5,018 nt of DNA from an uncultured Planctomycetota bacterium (lineage in GTDB: Bacteria > Planctomycetota > SZUA-567 > JAFGNG01). Every line of letters begins with the position of its first letter. Within the stretch, counting starts at the first letter, position 1. The translations under genes were made by a program, and so were the position numbers. The DNA lies in NCBI GenBank assembly GCA_947311175.1, contig CAMZKK010000047.1:1-5018 (forward strand), read 5' to 3'. The notes beneath the pieces are model-generated. The model did no database searches. It had not been told where the DNA came from and was given only the letters and a program-made list of their open reading frames with translations. Positions 1-5,018 of this stretch are shown here, in pieces.

Positions 1-1
1 C

Positions 2-136
2 CCCACTGGTGTCATAACATATTTAAACTATCATAATCTACACAACCTTTCCAAACCTAACCTAGCTTTGCCATTCCTAGCAGGAGATTTCACCCTTGAG
101 CACCTATTTTTACAACTTACCTTAGACAAAACATAA
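2..136 (+). CDS. C-terminal end of an unidentified protein, possibly an ABC-transporter ATPase (5' partial)
   Basis: Frame 2 is open from the window edge for 44 codons and stops at TAA 134-136, so only the end of a gene would be present. The last residues read GDFTLEHLFLQLTLDKT. This resembles the closing (P/A)(S/T)LEDVFLxLTG motif that ends many ABC-2 type export ATPases, whose C-terminal accessory domain finishes this way. No Walker, signature or H-loop motif is available because those lie upstream. The resemblance is from memory of the family and is short. A 44-codon open stretch is not rare by chance in one of three frames in AT-rich DNA. About 215 nt separate its stop from ffh, and I see no clear terminator hairpin between them. 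It could alternatively be non-coding sequence. Confidence 0.35.
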   Translation, partial: PTGVITYLNYHNLHNLSKPNLALPFLAGDFTLEHLFLQLTLDKT

Positions 137-351
137 GCGTTAAAAAGCTATAACATCTCAATGATATTGTCAAGCCAAAAGATATTTTTTGAGGAGCTAC
201 ACCTAGTCTGTGCTAAAAAACAAAAAAATAATTTACAAAAAAAGACTTAAAACAGTTGAATCTTTAAATTTATACTATATGCTATTCGACTTAAGACTCT
301 ACTTAGTGGTGGGGTCTAATTTTATTTACCAAGTTTAACTAAGTAACAATT
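137..351 (+). other. Non-coding intergenic region and ffh leader
   Basis: This 215-nt stretch before ffh is very AT-rich and stop-rich in all frames. I see no tRNA, no 4.5S/SRP RNA signature and no strong stem followed by a T-run. The left half (137-240) holds A-runs and a weak imperfect inverted repeat around 198-218. The right half contains the probable ffh promoter (256-288) and an untranslated leader of roughly 60 nt. The leader includes a G-rich patch (307-315) and ends directly at the ATG with no recognisable Shine-Dalgarno sequence. Confidence 0.6.
256..288 (+). promoter_or_regulatory. Probable sigma-70 type promoter for the ffh operon
   Basis: TTGAAT (256-261) fits a -35 box with four of six consensus bases or better. 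Two -10 readings are possible. One is TATGCT (278-283) with a 16-nt spacer. The other is TATTCG (283-288) preceded by an extended-10 TG, but with a 21-nt spacer. TATACT (271-276) is closer to consensus but lacks a well-placed -35. Transcription would start near 290, giving a leader of about 60 nt. The 10-mer TATATGCTAT (276-285) is repeated exactly at the tRNA promoter (4965-4974), which supports promoter identity. The exact hexamer is uncertain. Confidence 0.5.
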
Positions 352-1845
352 ATGTTTGAATCAATTACCGATAGCTTAGGCACCATCTTCGATAAGATTA
401 GAGGGAAACGCCTTACCGAAGAGCACATCAAAGAAGCAATGCGAGAGATTAGAATCGCCTTGCTTGAAGCAGATGTTGCTCATAATGTAACAAGAGATTT
501 CATTAAAGAAATTTCAGAACAGGTCGTTGGTGAAAAAATAATAAAAGCTGTCAAACCTGATGAATTAATAATAAAATTAGTAAATGATGGACTAATAGAG
601 CTTTTAGGTGGAGAGTACTCTCCGATAAAACAAGCAACAAAAGGTCCAACAGTAATAATGTTTTGTGGATTGCAGGGTAGTGGAAAAACTACTACAGTTG
701 GCAAACTTGCAACAAAACTACTAAAAGAGAATCGAAAACCCTTACTCGTTGCAGCAGATATTCAAAGACCGGCTGCCATTGAGCAGTTGAAAATATTAGG
801 GAAACAAATTGATGTACCGGTATTTGCCGAGAGTGGTAGTGATCCGGTTACTATCTGCAAACAATCAATTGCCGTAGCCGAACTCCACAAGGCAGATACA
901 ATCATTCTTGACACTGCCGGTCGACTCCACGTTGACGACGATCTTATGATGGAGCTAGAAAACATTGCAAAGGCAACTAATCCGACAGAGACCTTGCTTG
1001 TTTTAGATGCGATGACGGGACAAGATGCAGTAAACTCTGCTAAAGAATTTTCGGAAAGACTTTCGCTTACCGGAGCAATCCTTACCAAAATGGATGGCGA
1101 TGCGAGAGGTGGGGCTGCTCTTAGCCTGCGTAAGGTAGCAAATATTCCAATAAAACTCGTTGGGGTTGGTGAAAAACTAGATGCCCTTGAAGATTTTCAC
1201 CCGGAAAGAATGGCTGGAAGAATTCTTGGAATGGGCGATATCGTCTCACTTGTTGAAAAAGCTCAGCTTGAGGTTGATGAAGAAGATGCCAAAAAGTTAC
1301 AAGAGAAATTCTTAAAAAACACATTTACTTTAGAAGATTTCCAAAAACAACTTGCACAAATCAGAAAGATGGGTTCAATAAAGGATCTTCTTGGGATGCT
1401 TCCAGGTATTGGCAAGCAACTTAAAGGAGTTGATATAGATGACGCTCAGTTTGATAAGATAGAAGCAATTATCAAAAGTATGACGCCAAAAGAGCGTACT
1501 TATCCTGAGCTTATTGATTACTCGCGCAAGGAAAGAATTGCCAAAGGTTGTGGACTCCAAATGGGAGACATAACCGCCCTCTTGAAGCAGTTCAAAGAAA
1601 TGCGCAAAATGATTGGCAAAATGGGTCGATCAGGAATGCTCGGCAATCTCCTCAGTGGAGGAGGAATGCCGCAAATGGACGATGAAGACGGCGGTGGTCT
1701 TGGTAGTCTTGGAGGAATGAACCCCATGGCCGGACTCGGCGGATTTGGGGGTTCTGGAACAAAAGCACAAATAAGCAAAAAAGATATTCGTAATAAAAGA
1801 AAAAAAGAAAAGAAAAATAAAAAAAGAAAGAAAAGGAGAAAATAA
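352..1845 (+). CDS. ffh: Signal recognition particle GTPase Ffh (SRP54)
   Basis: Protein component of the bacterial SRP. It binds signal sequences and 4.5S RNA and delivers ribosome-nascent chains to FtsY at the inner membrane. The 497-residue product has the family order. The N domain occupies residues 1-90, with ALLEADV at 36-42. The G domain covers about 98-300, with P-loop GLQGSGKTT 106-114, DIQRPAA 136-142, DTAGR 187-191, TKMD 245-248 and DARGG 250-254. The methionine-rich M domain follows, with the RNA-binding helix-turn-helix SRKERIAKGCGLQMGDITAL at 391-410. Beyond the core lie a Gly/Met-rich linker (about 431-470) and a strongly basic tail (471-497, 18 of 27 residues Lys/Arg), making it longer than the roughly 450 residues of E. 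coli Ffh. The ATG start matches the conserved MFE.(I/L)TD N-terminus, but no Shine-Dalgarno is visible before it. First gene of the operon; its stop lies 1 nt before the rpsP start codon. Confidence 0.98.
   Translation: MFESITDSLGTIFDKIRGKRLTEEHIKEAMREIRIALLEADVAHNVTRDFIKEISEQVVGEKIIKAVKPDELIIKLVNDGLIELLGGEYSPIKQATKGPTVIMFCGLQGSGKTTTVGKLATKLLKENRKPLLVAADIQRPAAIEQLKILGKQIDVPVFAESGSDPVTICKQSIAVAELHKADTIILDTAGRLHVDDDLMMELENIAKATNPTETLLVLDAMTGQDAVNSAKEFSERLSLTGAILTKMDGDARGGAALSLRKVANIPIKLVGVGEKLDALEDFHPERMAGRILGMGDIVSLVEKAQLEVDEEDAKKLQEKFLKNTFTLEDFQKQLAQIRKMGSIKDLLGMLPGIGKQLKGVDIDDAQFDKIEAIIKSMTPKERTYPELIDYSRKERIAKGCGLQMGDITALLKQFKEMRKMIGKMGRSGMLGNLLSGGGMPQMDDEDGGGLGSLGGMNPMAGLGGFGGSGTKAQISKKDIRNKRKKEKKNKKRKKRRK
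1835..1838 (+). promoter_or_regulatory. Ribosome binding site for rpsP, inside the end of ffh
   Basis: GGAG lies within the final codons of ffh, 8 nt before a TTG start codon at 1847. It decides the start of rpsP, since no ATG or GTG suits the conserved S16 N-terminus. Its location inside the ffh reading frame suggests translational coupling between the two genes. Confidence 0.75.
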
Positions 1846-1846
1846 A

Positions 1847-2218
1847 TTGGCTACAAGAATTCGCCTATCAAGAGCTGGAAGACGTCACTCACCATTCTAT
1901 CATGTATGCGTATATGATATCAAACAAAGCAGAGATGCTGCTTATGTTGATAAGCTTGGATATTATGATCCAGCAAATGCTGATGAATCAAAGCAAATTA
2001 GTGTTGATGTTGAGAAGGCTGCTGAATGGATAAAAAAAGGTGCAACTCCGTCAGAAACCGTTAAGAGCATTTTGAAGAAGCTCGGTCTTGAGTTTGCTAA
2101 GAAAAAGGTCAGCAAGACCAACGACAAGAAAAAAGTTGCAAAGAAAAGAAATGTAAAAGTACGAACTAAAAAGCGTACTGCAAATTCAAAAACTCGTAAA
2201 GCTGGCAAAGCAGAGTAA
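1847..2218 (+). CDS. rpsP: 30S ribosomal protein S16 with basic C-terminal extension
   Basis: S16 binds 16S rRNA in the body of the small subunit and helps its assembly. The N-terminus (Met)-ATRIRLSRAGRRHSPFYHV is the classic S16 signature, followed by YVDKLGYYDP (33-42), the usual position of the conserved E/DxLGxYxP motif, and then the KAAEWIKKGATPSETVKSIL segment (57-76). The conserved core ends near residue 82. The last 40 residues (84-123) are an extension in which 19 are Lys or Arg, likely disordered and rRNA-contacting. The total of 123 residues compares with about 82 in E. coli. The start is TTG, chosen from the GGAG site and the conserved N-terminus. It starts 1 nt after the ffh stop and is followed by trmD about 21 nt downstream. 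Neither khpA nor rimM, frequent neighbours in other bacteria, follows it here. Confidence 0.97.
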   Translation: MATRIRLSRAGRRHSPFYHVCVYDIKQSRDAAYVDKLGYYDPANADESKQISVDVEKAAEWIKKGATPSETVKSILKKLGLEFAKKKVSKTNDKKKVAKKRNVKVRTKKRTANSKTRKAGKAE

Positions 2219-2224
2219 TTGAAA

Positions 2225-2242
2225 AGAGGAATGTGATTGATG
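2225..2242 (+). promoter_or_regulatory. trmD translation start region with in-frame ATG-TGA
   Basis: AGAGGA (2225-2230) is the Shine-Dalgarno site. Downstream, in the same frame, lie ATG (2231) followed at once by TGA (2234-2236), then TTG (2237), then ATG (2240). The ATG at 2231 touches the SD and could only make a start-stop. TTG at 2237 has a 6-nt gap and ATG at 2240 a 9-nt gap. ATG 2240 is preferred because the protein then begins MRIDLLSIFP and aligns without gaps to the H. influenzae TrmD N-terminus. Confidence 0.65.
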
Positions 2243-2920
2243 CGGATTGACCTTCTAAGCATCTTTCCAAAAATGTTTGCGCCAATCCTTAATGAAAGCA
2301 TCTTAGGGATTGCACAAAAAAAAGAACTTGTTGAGTTTTTTAGTCACGACATCAGAGATTGGAGTGACAACAAACACAACAAAATTGATGACAAGCCATT
2401 TGGTGGTGGTCCAGGAATGGTGATGAAGGCTGGACCCATTGTTACCGCGGTTGAAGCGGTTGAAAAAATGGATGACATTCCGAGCAGACTATTAGTTATG
2501 AGTCCGCAAGGAAAACGATTCGACCAAAAAATGGCGAGAGAGTTATCAACAGAAAAGCGTATCTGCATTATTTGTGGAAGATACGAAGGTTTTGATGAAA
2601 GAATTTTTGAAGTACTTGAGCCGGAAGAAGTGTCCATCGGGGATTATGTCCTAACTGGTGGAGAACTAGCAGCCCTTACTATTGCAGATGCAGTAGTGAG
2701 ACTTATTCCGGGAGTGCTTGGAAGTGGAGATAGCCTAGAGAGTGAATCTTTTGACAACGGCTTACTTGACTTCCCACAATATACCCAACCATTTGAATGG
2801 CGAGGTATTAAAGCACCGGAAATACTCAGAAGTGGTAATCACGCCCTCATCGAGAAATGGCGGCGTGAAAAAGCAATAGAAAAGACTAAGGCCCGTAGGC
2901 CTGATATTTTTAAAGATTGA
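2240..2920 (+). CDS. trmD: tRNA (guanine-37-N1)-methyltransferase TrmD
   Basis: SPOUT-family enzyme that uses S-adenosylmethionine to make m1G37 next to the anticodon of tRNAs reading CNN/CGG-type codons, preventing +1 frameshifts; it works as a cytoplasmic homodimer. From ATG 2240 the product is 226 residues. Visible family motifs are DDKPFGGGPGMVM (50-62), SPQG (88-91), CGRYEGFDER (112-121), and the trefoil-knot SAM-binding segment SIGDYVLTGGELAA (132-145). IPGVLG (156-161), LLDFPQYTQP (175-184) and the C-terminal GNHALIEKWRRE region follow. Compared from memory with H. influenzae TrmD the first 170 residues align ungapped; Arg154 is kept, while the catalytic Asp169 position is Glu. The protein ends at RRPDIFKD, without the extra C-terminal helices of the 246-255 residue enterobacterial-type enzymes. 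Third gene of the operon, 16 nt before rplS. Confidence 0.97.
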   Translation: MRIDLLSIFPKMFAPILNESILGIAQKKELVEFFSHDIRDWSDNKHNKIDDKPFGGGPGMVMKAGPIVTAVEAVEKMDDIPSRLLVMSPQGKRFDQKMARELSTEKRICIICGRYEGFDERIFEVLEPEEVSIGDYVLTGGELAALTIADAVVRLIPGVLGSGDSLESESFDNGLLDFPQYTQPFEWRGIKAPEILRSGNHALIEKWRREKAIEKTKARRPDIFKD

Positions 2921-2925
2921 TATTT

Positions 2926-2932
2926 GGAGGAG
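2926..2932 (+). promoter_or_regulatory. Strong Shine-Dalgarno site of rplS
   Basis: GGAGGAG, the best ribosome binding site in the window, is placed 4-6 nt before ATG 2937. Its strength contrasts with the absent SD of ffh and fits the high output needed for a ribosomal protein at the end of the operon. Confidence 0.8.
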
Positions 2933-2936
2933 AAAG

Positions 2937-3353
2937 ATGAACCCCTTAATTAGAGAAATCAATGAACTTCACGAAAAAGATGGTCTTGATAAATTTGAAG
3001 TTGGTGATAACGTTGATGTGCATGTGAAAATCGTTGAAGGAGAAAAAGAAAGAATCCAAATTTTTTCTGGCACAGTTATCTCAATGCGTGGAGAAGGAAT
3101 TAACGAATACTTTACCGTAAGGCACTTACTTGCAGGTGAAGGCGTTGAAAGAATGTTCCCTGTCCATTCACCAAGAATTGACAAAGTTGTAATCAAACGA
3201 CGTGGCAAGGCAAAACGTGCAAAGCTATACTATCTCAGAGATAGAATAGGCAAGTCAGCAATCCTCAAGGAAGACAACCGCAAACGTCGTCCAGTAGTTG
3301 CAAGCACCCAAAGAAAAAAGAAAAAAAAGAAAAAAGCTGTTGCTGCAGAATAA
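2937..3353 (+). CDS. rplS: 50S ribosomal protein L19 with polylysine tail
   Basis: L19 sits at the interface of the two ribosomal subunits and contacts 16S rRNA in bridges B6/B8. The 138-residue product shows the expected features. These are N-terminal helix residues MNPLIREINE, the FEVGDNVDVHVKIVEGEKERIQIFSG barrel segment (about 20-45), the loop RGEGINEYFTVR (51-62), and the hallmark block GEGVERMFPVHSPRIDKV (67-84). RGKAKRAKLYYLRDRIGKSA (89-108) closes the core. E. coli L19 has about 115 residues. Here the extra part is a basic tail ending QRKKKKKKKAVAAE, with seven consecutive lysines encoded by A-rich DNA that includes an A8 run (3321-3328). It is the last gene of the operon, followed after 23 nt by an intrinsic terminator. 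Confidence 0.98.
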   Translation: MNPLIREINELHEKDGLDKFEVGDNVDVHVKIVEGEKERIQIFSGTVISMRGEGINEYFTVRHLLAGEGVERMFPVHSPRIDKVVIKRRGKAKRAKLYYLRDRIGKSAILKEDNRKRRPVVASTQRKKKKKKKAVAAE

Positions 3354-3376
3354 ATAAAATTGCGATATAAATTATC

Positions 3377-3415
3377 AAACGGTCAGATTTGATTAATCAA
3401 ATCTGACCGTTTTTT
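3377..3415 (+). terminator. Intrinsic terminator of the ffh-rpsP-trmD-rplS operon
   Basis: A perfect 36-bp palindrome (3377-3412), left half AAACGGTCAGATTTGATT, is immediately followed by and overlaps a run of six T (3410-3415). In RNA this folds into a long stem with a tetraloop-sized turn at TTAA and a GACCG/CGGTC base, then U-rich release tract. It lies 23 nt after the rplS stop. The complementary strand has only three T after the stem, so termination is mainly for + strand transcripts. Confidence 0.93.
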
Positions 3416-3487
3416 CAACTCAGAGAATAAACCTAAATTTAGCAGTTGGAATTTGGAACTAAAAGCACGTGTCCCAGACCTGTAACC

Positions 3488-3518
3488 TTGAGAGTGGAGT
3501 AACTGCAAAATTTATAAT
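3488..3518 (+). promoter_or_regulatory. Probable promoter of the HEAT-repeat gene
   Basis: TTGAGA (3488-3493) and a perfect TATAAT (3513-3518) are separated by 19 nt, slightly longer than the ideal 17. The location after the operon terminator and before 3531 fits. A start site 6-8 nt after the -10 would fall near 3525, leaving only about 6 nt (or 12 nt to the second ATG) before the coding region. The transcript would therefore be nearly leaderless, in tension with the possible SD at 3520-3523. Confidence 0.5.
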
Positions 3519-3530
3519 AAAGGCGGCAAG

Positions 3531-4928
3531 ATGACCATGGACCACAAAAAAATATTTTTTTCTTTATTATTCTTGATAATATCGTCACGGAACATTACTG
3601 CAATTGACATCAACCCTATTCTAACTAACCCTAAATTTGACACCCTTTTCGAACAAGCAAGCAATCTATCTCTAAAATACCTACAAAGGGAAGCAGCAAG
3701 AAGATTGTTAGTAGCTAATTCTTCAAAATTCGAAAAAGAATTAATAAAAAAAATAACTACCGGCAAAACCATAGAAAAACAGACCTCACTTAGAATAATG
3801 GGAAGAAGTGGCTCCTTAATATTTGAAAATCAGGTAATAAATTCAATCACAAGAGACAATTTTTTAGTTAAAGAACGTGCGGCAAAAACCCTTTATCTTA
3901 TTTATTGCAAGTTAACAAATAAAGAATTGTTATCAAGATTAATTACCAAAACAAATAACAAACCATTTATTCAATCGGCAATTCTTTGTGCTTTAGCCAA
4001 CAACAACTATCAAATTACAGAGAGAAATAAAGATCTATTTTTCAATTTAATTCCAAACCAAGATAAGTTAATTCAAAAATCAATGTTTGAAATTATTCTA
4101 AAACAAAAAAGTAAAAAAGTAAAAACCACATTCAAAGAGAAATTAGACTCTCTCTTAGAAACAGAAAAAAGATATAATGTCAGGTCAAGCATTGCTGAAA
4201 TACTTCACATCTTTGGCAATCAAGAAGCAGCAACCCTGCGAATTCTACTAAACGAGAACGAACCCTTTGTTCAAATAGCTGCGGCCTACAGCTTGACAAT
4301 GGCTGGAGACAGCAACGCAATTAACTTATTACATCGTGCACTCCAAACCAATAACCCATCATTACAACTTGCAACATTAGAATATCTAAAAAAAATAAAA
4401 AGCCCATTTTCAGAACCACCAATAACAAACCTGCTTAATTCAAAAAACAATACTGTAATAATCAGAGCCATAGAAGCACTAGAAAAACTACAGGGGAAAG
4501 CAATCTCTCAAGGACTGAGAAAACTTTTAAATTCAAATAATCCGGAAATTTCATCTGCGGCAGCAATAACATTACAAAAACAAGGCGCACTTGGAATTCA
4601 TTGGAGATTTATCGAAAAACTCAAAGATAAAAACTCATCAACCGTAATTTCTGCAATCAACACTCTTGCAAAACTGGGAAGCAAACAAGCAATCCATCCT
4701 CTGCAAAATCTTCTATTTTCAGAAGATGAAATAATTTCAGCAACATCAGCTATTGCCATAGGGAAACTCTTAGAAACTTCAGATGAAAATAAAAATGAAA
4801 TTAAATCACTACAACTAGCTCTTGGTAGAGCATCAATAACAGTGGCGATAATGGCTGCTGACTCCCTACAAAAGATTACAAAAAAACCATATCTTTCTAA
4901 TCCGAAGAAAGCATATAATAGTAATTAA
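3531..4928 (+). CDS. Secreted HEAT-repeat alpha-solenoid protein of unknown function
   Basis: 465 residues. The N-terminus has Lys6-Lys7 followed by a hydrophobic stretch (8-18, IFFSLLFLIIS) and a polar end SRNITA. This looks like a Sec signal peptide cleaved after Ala24; no lipobox cysteine is present, so export to the periplasm or beyond is inferred. The rest is helical repeat. Units of about 31 residues begin near 236, 267, 298, 329, 361, 391 and 427, each with the L..LL....N..V...A...L..L pattern of HEAT/PBS-lyase-type repeats (for example LLNENEPFVQIAAAYSLTMAG at 239-259). Weaker repeats seem to fill 40-230. Such solenoids usually mediate protein binding, and no catalytic motif is visible. 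The start ATG 3531 has AAGG 7 nt upstream; ATG 3537 is an alternative. The gene is more AT-rich than the operon, stands alone after a terminator, and precedes a tRNA. I do not recognise a specific family. Confidence 0.9.
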   Translation: MTMDHKKIFFSLLFLIISSRNITAIDINPILTNPKFDTLFEQASNLSLKYLQREAARRLLVANSSKFEKELIKKITTGKTIEKQTSLRIMGRSGSLIFENQVINSITRDNFLVKERAAKTLYLIYCKLTNKELLSRLITKTNNKPFIQSAILCALANNNYQITERNKDLFFNLIPNQDKLIQKSMFEIILKQKSKKVKTTFKEKLDSLLETEKRYNVRSSIAEILHIFGNQEAATLRILLNENEPFVQIAAAYSLTMAGDSNAINLLHRALQTNNPSLQLATLEYLKKIKSPFSEPPITNLLNSKNNTVIIRAIEALEKLQGKAISQGLRKLLNSNNPEISSAAAITLQKQGALGIHWRFIEKLKDKNSSTVISAINTLAKLGSKQAIHPLQNLLFSEDEIISATSAIAIGKLLETSDENKNEIKSLQLALGRASITVAIMAADSLQKITKKPYLSNPKKAYNSN

Positions 4929-4949
4929 TAAATTCTTAATAAAAATAAC

Positions 4950-4977
4950 TTGAACTATCTTATTTATATGCTATAAC
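4950..4977 (+). promoter_or_regulatory. Strong promoter of the downstream tRNA
   Basis: TTGAAC (4950-4955), a 16-nt spacer, and TATAAC (4972-4977) with an extended-10 TGC (4969-4971) form a near-consensus housekeeping promoter. Transcription would begin around 4984, about 9 nt before the tRNA 5' end at 4993. This is a short leader of the kind removed by RNase P. It lies 21 nt after the HEAT gene stop, with no obvious terminator hairpin for that gene in between. Confidence 0.75.
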
Positions 4978-4992
4978 CCTTATTCTCAATTC

Positions 4993-5018
4993 GCACTGGT
5001 AGCTCAATTGGATAGAGC
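4993..5018 (+). tRNA. tRNA, probably tRNA-Arg (3' truncated by window end)
   Basis: The first 26 nt of a tRNA are present. They are the acceptor strand GCACTGG (4993-4999), T8-A9 (5000-5001), the D-stem GCTC/GAGC (5002-5005 with 5015-5018), and a 9-nt D-loop AATTGGATA containing the invariant GG. The anticodon is outside the window, so identity is inferred. The GCAC start and the TTGGATAGAGC D-loop form are typical of bacterial tRNA-Arg. A strong promoter directly upstream supports a real gene. Confidence 0.85.

Noticed and set aside
198..218. Imperfect inverted repeat around AGCTACA...TGTGCT as a terminator of the upstream gene
   Set aside because: The stem is only about 6 bp with a bulge, and it is followed by A rather than T on the + strand. 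There is no T-run directly after it on the other strand either.
137..255. Possible 4.5S SRP RNA gene next to ffh
   Set aside because: The conserved SRP RNA tetraloop and symmetric/asymmetric loop sequences are absent, and the stretch is too AT-rich to form the expected long GC-containing hairpin.
762..1088. Minus-strand open frame of 108 codons inside ffh
   Set aside because: It is a shadow of the conserved ffh G domain, with no SD and no recognisable protein. The same holds for the other antisense frames in ffh, rpsP, trmD, rplS and the HEAT gene.
2237..2239. TTG as the trmD start, three bases upstream of ATG
   Set aside because: The ATG at 2240 gives the N-terminus that aligns exactly with known TrmD proteins and has acceptable SD spacing.
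1963..2301. Minus-strand open frame spanning the end of rpsP and the start of trmD
   Set aside because: It covers the lysine-rich rpsP tail in antisense (yielding Phe/Leu-rich nonsense) and has no independent coding signal.
3441..3460. Short direct repeat TTGGAA/TTTGGAA between the terminator and the HEAT gene
   Set aside because: It is too short to distinguish from chance, with no further copies seen nearby.

Overview
This is an AT-rich bacterial chromosomal segment with five complete or nearly complete units on the + strand and a truncated gene at each edge. No mobile element, CRISPR array or phage signal is visible. The core is a translation and secretion housekeeping operon, ffh - rpsP - trmD - rplS (352-3353). 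It is packed with gaps of 1, about 21 and 16 nt and closed by a very strong intrinsic terminator (3377-3415). The compact order, with neither khpA nor rimM between rpsP and trmD, together with an Ffh G-domain reading DIQRPAA and a downstream HEAT-repeat protein, is reminiscent of planctomycetes or other PVC-type lineages. This is an inference from gene order and motif memory, not a demonstrated placement.

Layout: 1-136 looks like the last 44 codons of a gene that starts outside the window; its ending resembles the tail of ABC-transporter ATPases. 137-351 is non-coding and holds the likely ffh promoter and an untranslated leader without a clear Shine-Dalgarno site. 352-1845 is ffh (SRP GTPase). 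1847-2218 is rpsP (ribosomal protein S16, TTG start). 2240-2920 is trmD (tRNA m1G37 methyltransferase). 2937-3353 is rplS (ribosomal protein L19). 3377-3415 is the terminator. A separate promoter lies just before 3531-4928, which encodes a secreted alpha-solenoid protein of HEAT repeats with unknown function. From 4950 there is a strong promoter feeding a tRNA, probably tRNA-Arg, cut off by the window end after its D-arm.

The operon products act around the translating ribosome: Ffh targets nascent membrane proteins, S16 and L19 build the two subunits (L19 at the subunit interface), and TrmD methylates G37 next to the anticodon to maintain reading frame. Three of the four (Ffh, S16, L19) carry lysine/arginine-rich C-terminal tails beyond the conserved core. 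The HEAT-repeat gene is more AT-rich, has its own promoter and is separated by the terminator, so it is probably functionally unrelated to the operon.

I found no convincing evidence of a wholly new system. The most notable points are the HEAT protein of unknown role, the shared polybasic tails, the Glu in place of the catalytic Asp of TrmD, the in-frame ATG-TGA just upstream of the trmD start, and a promoter lying almost on top of the HEAT gene start.
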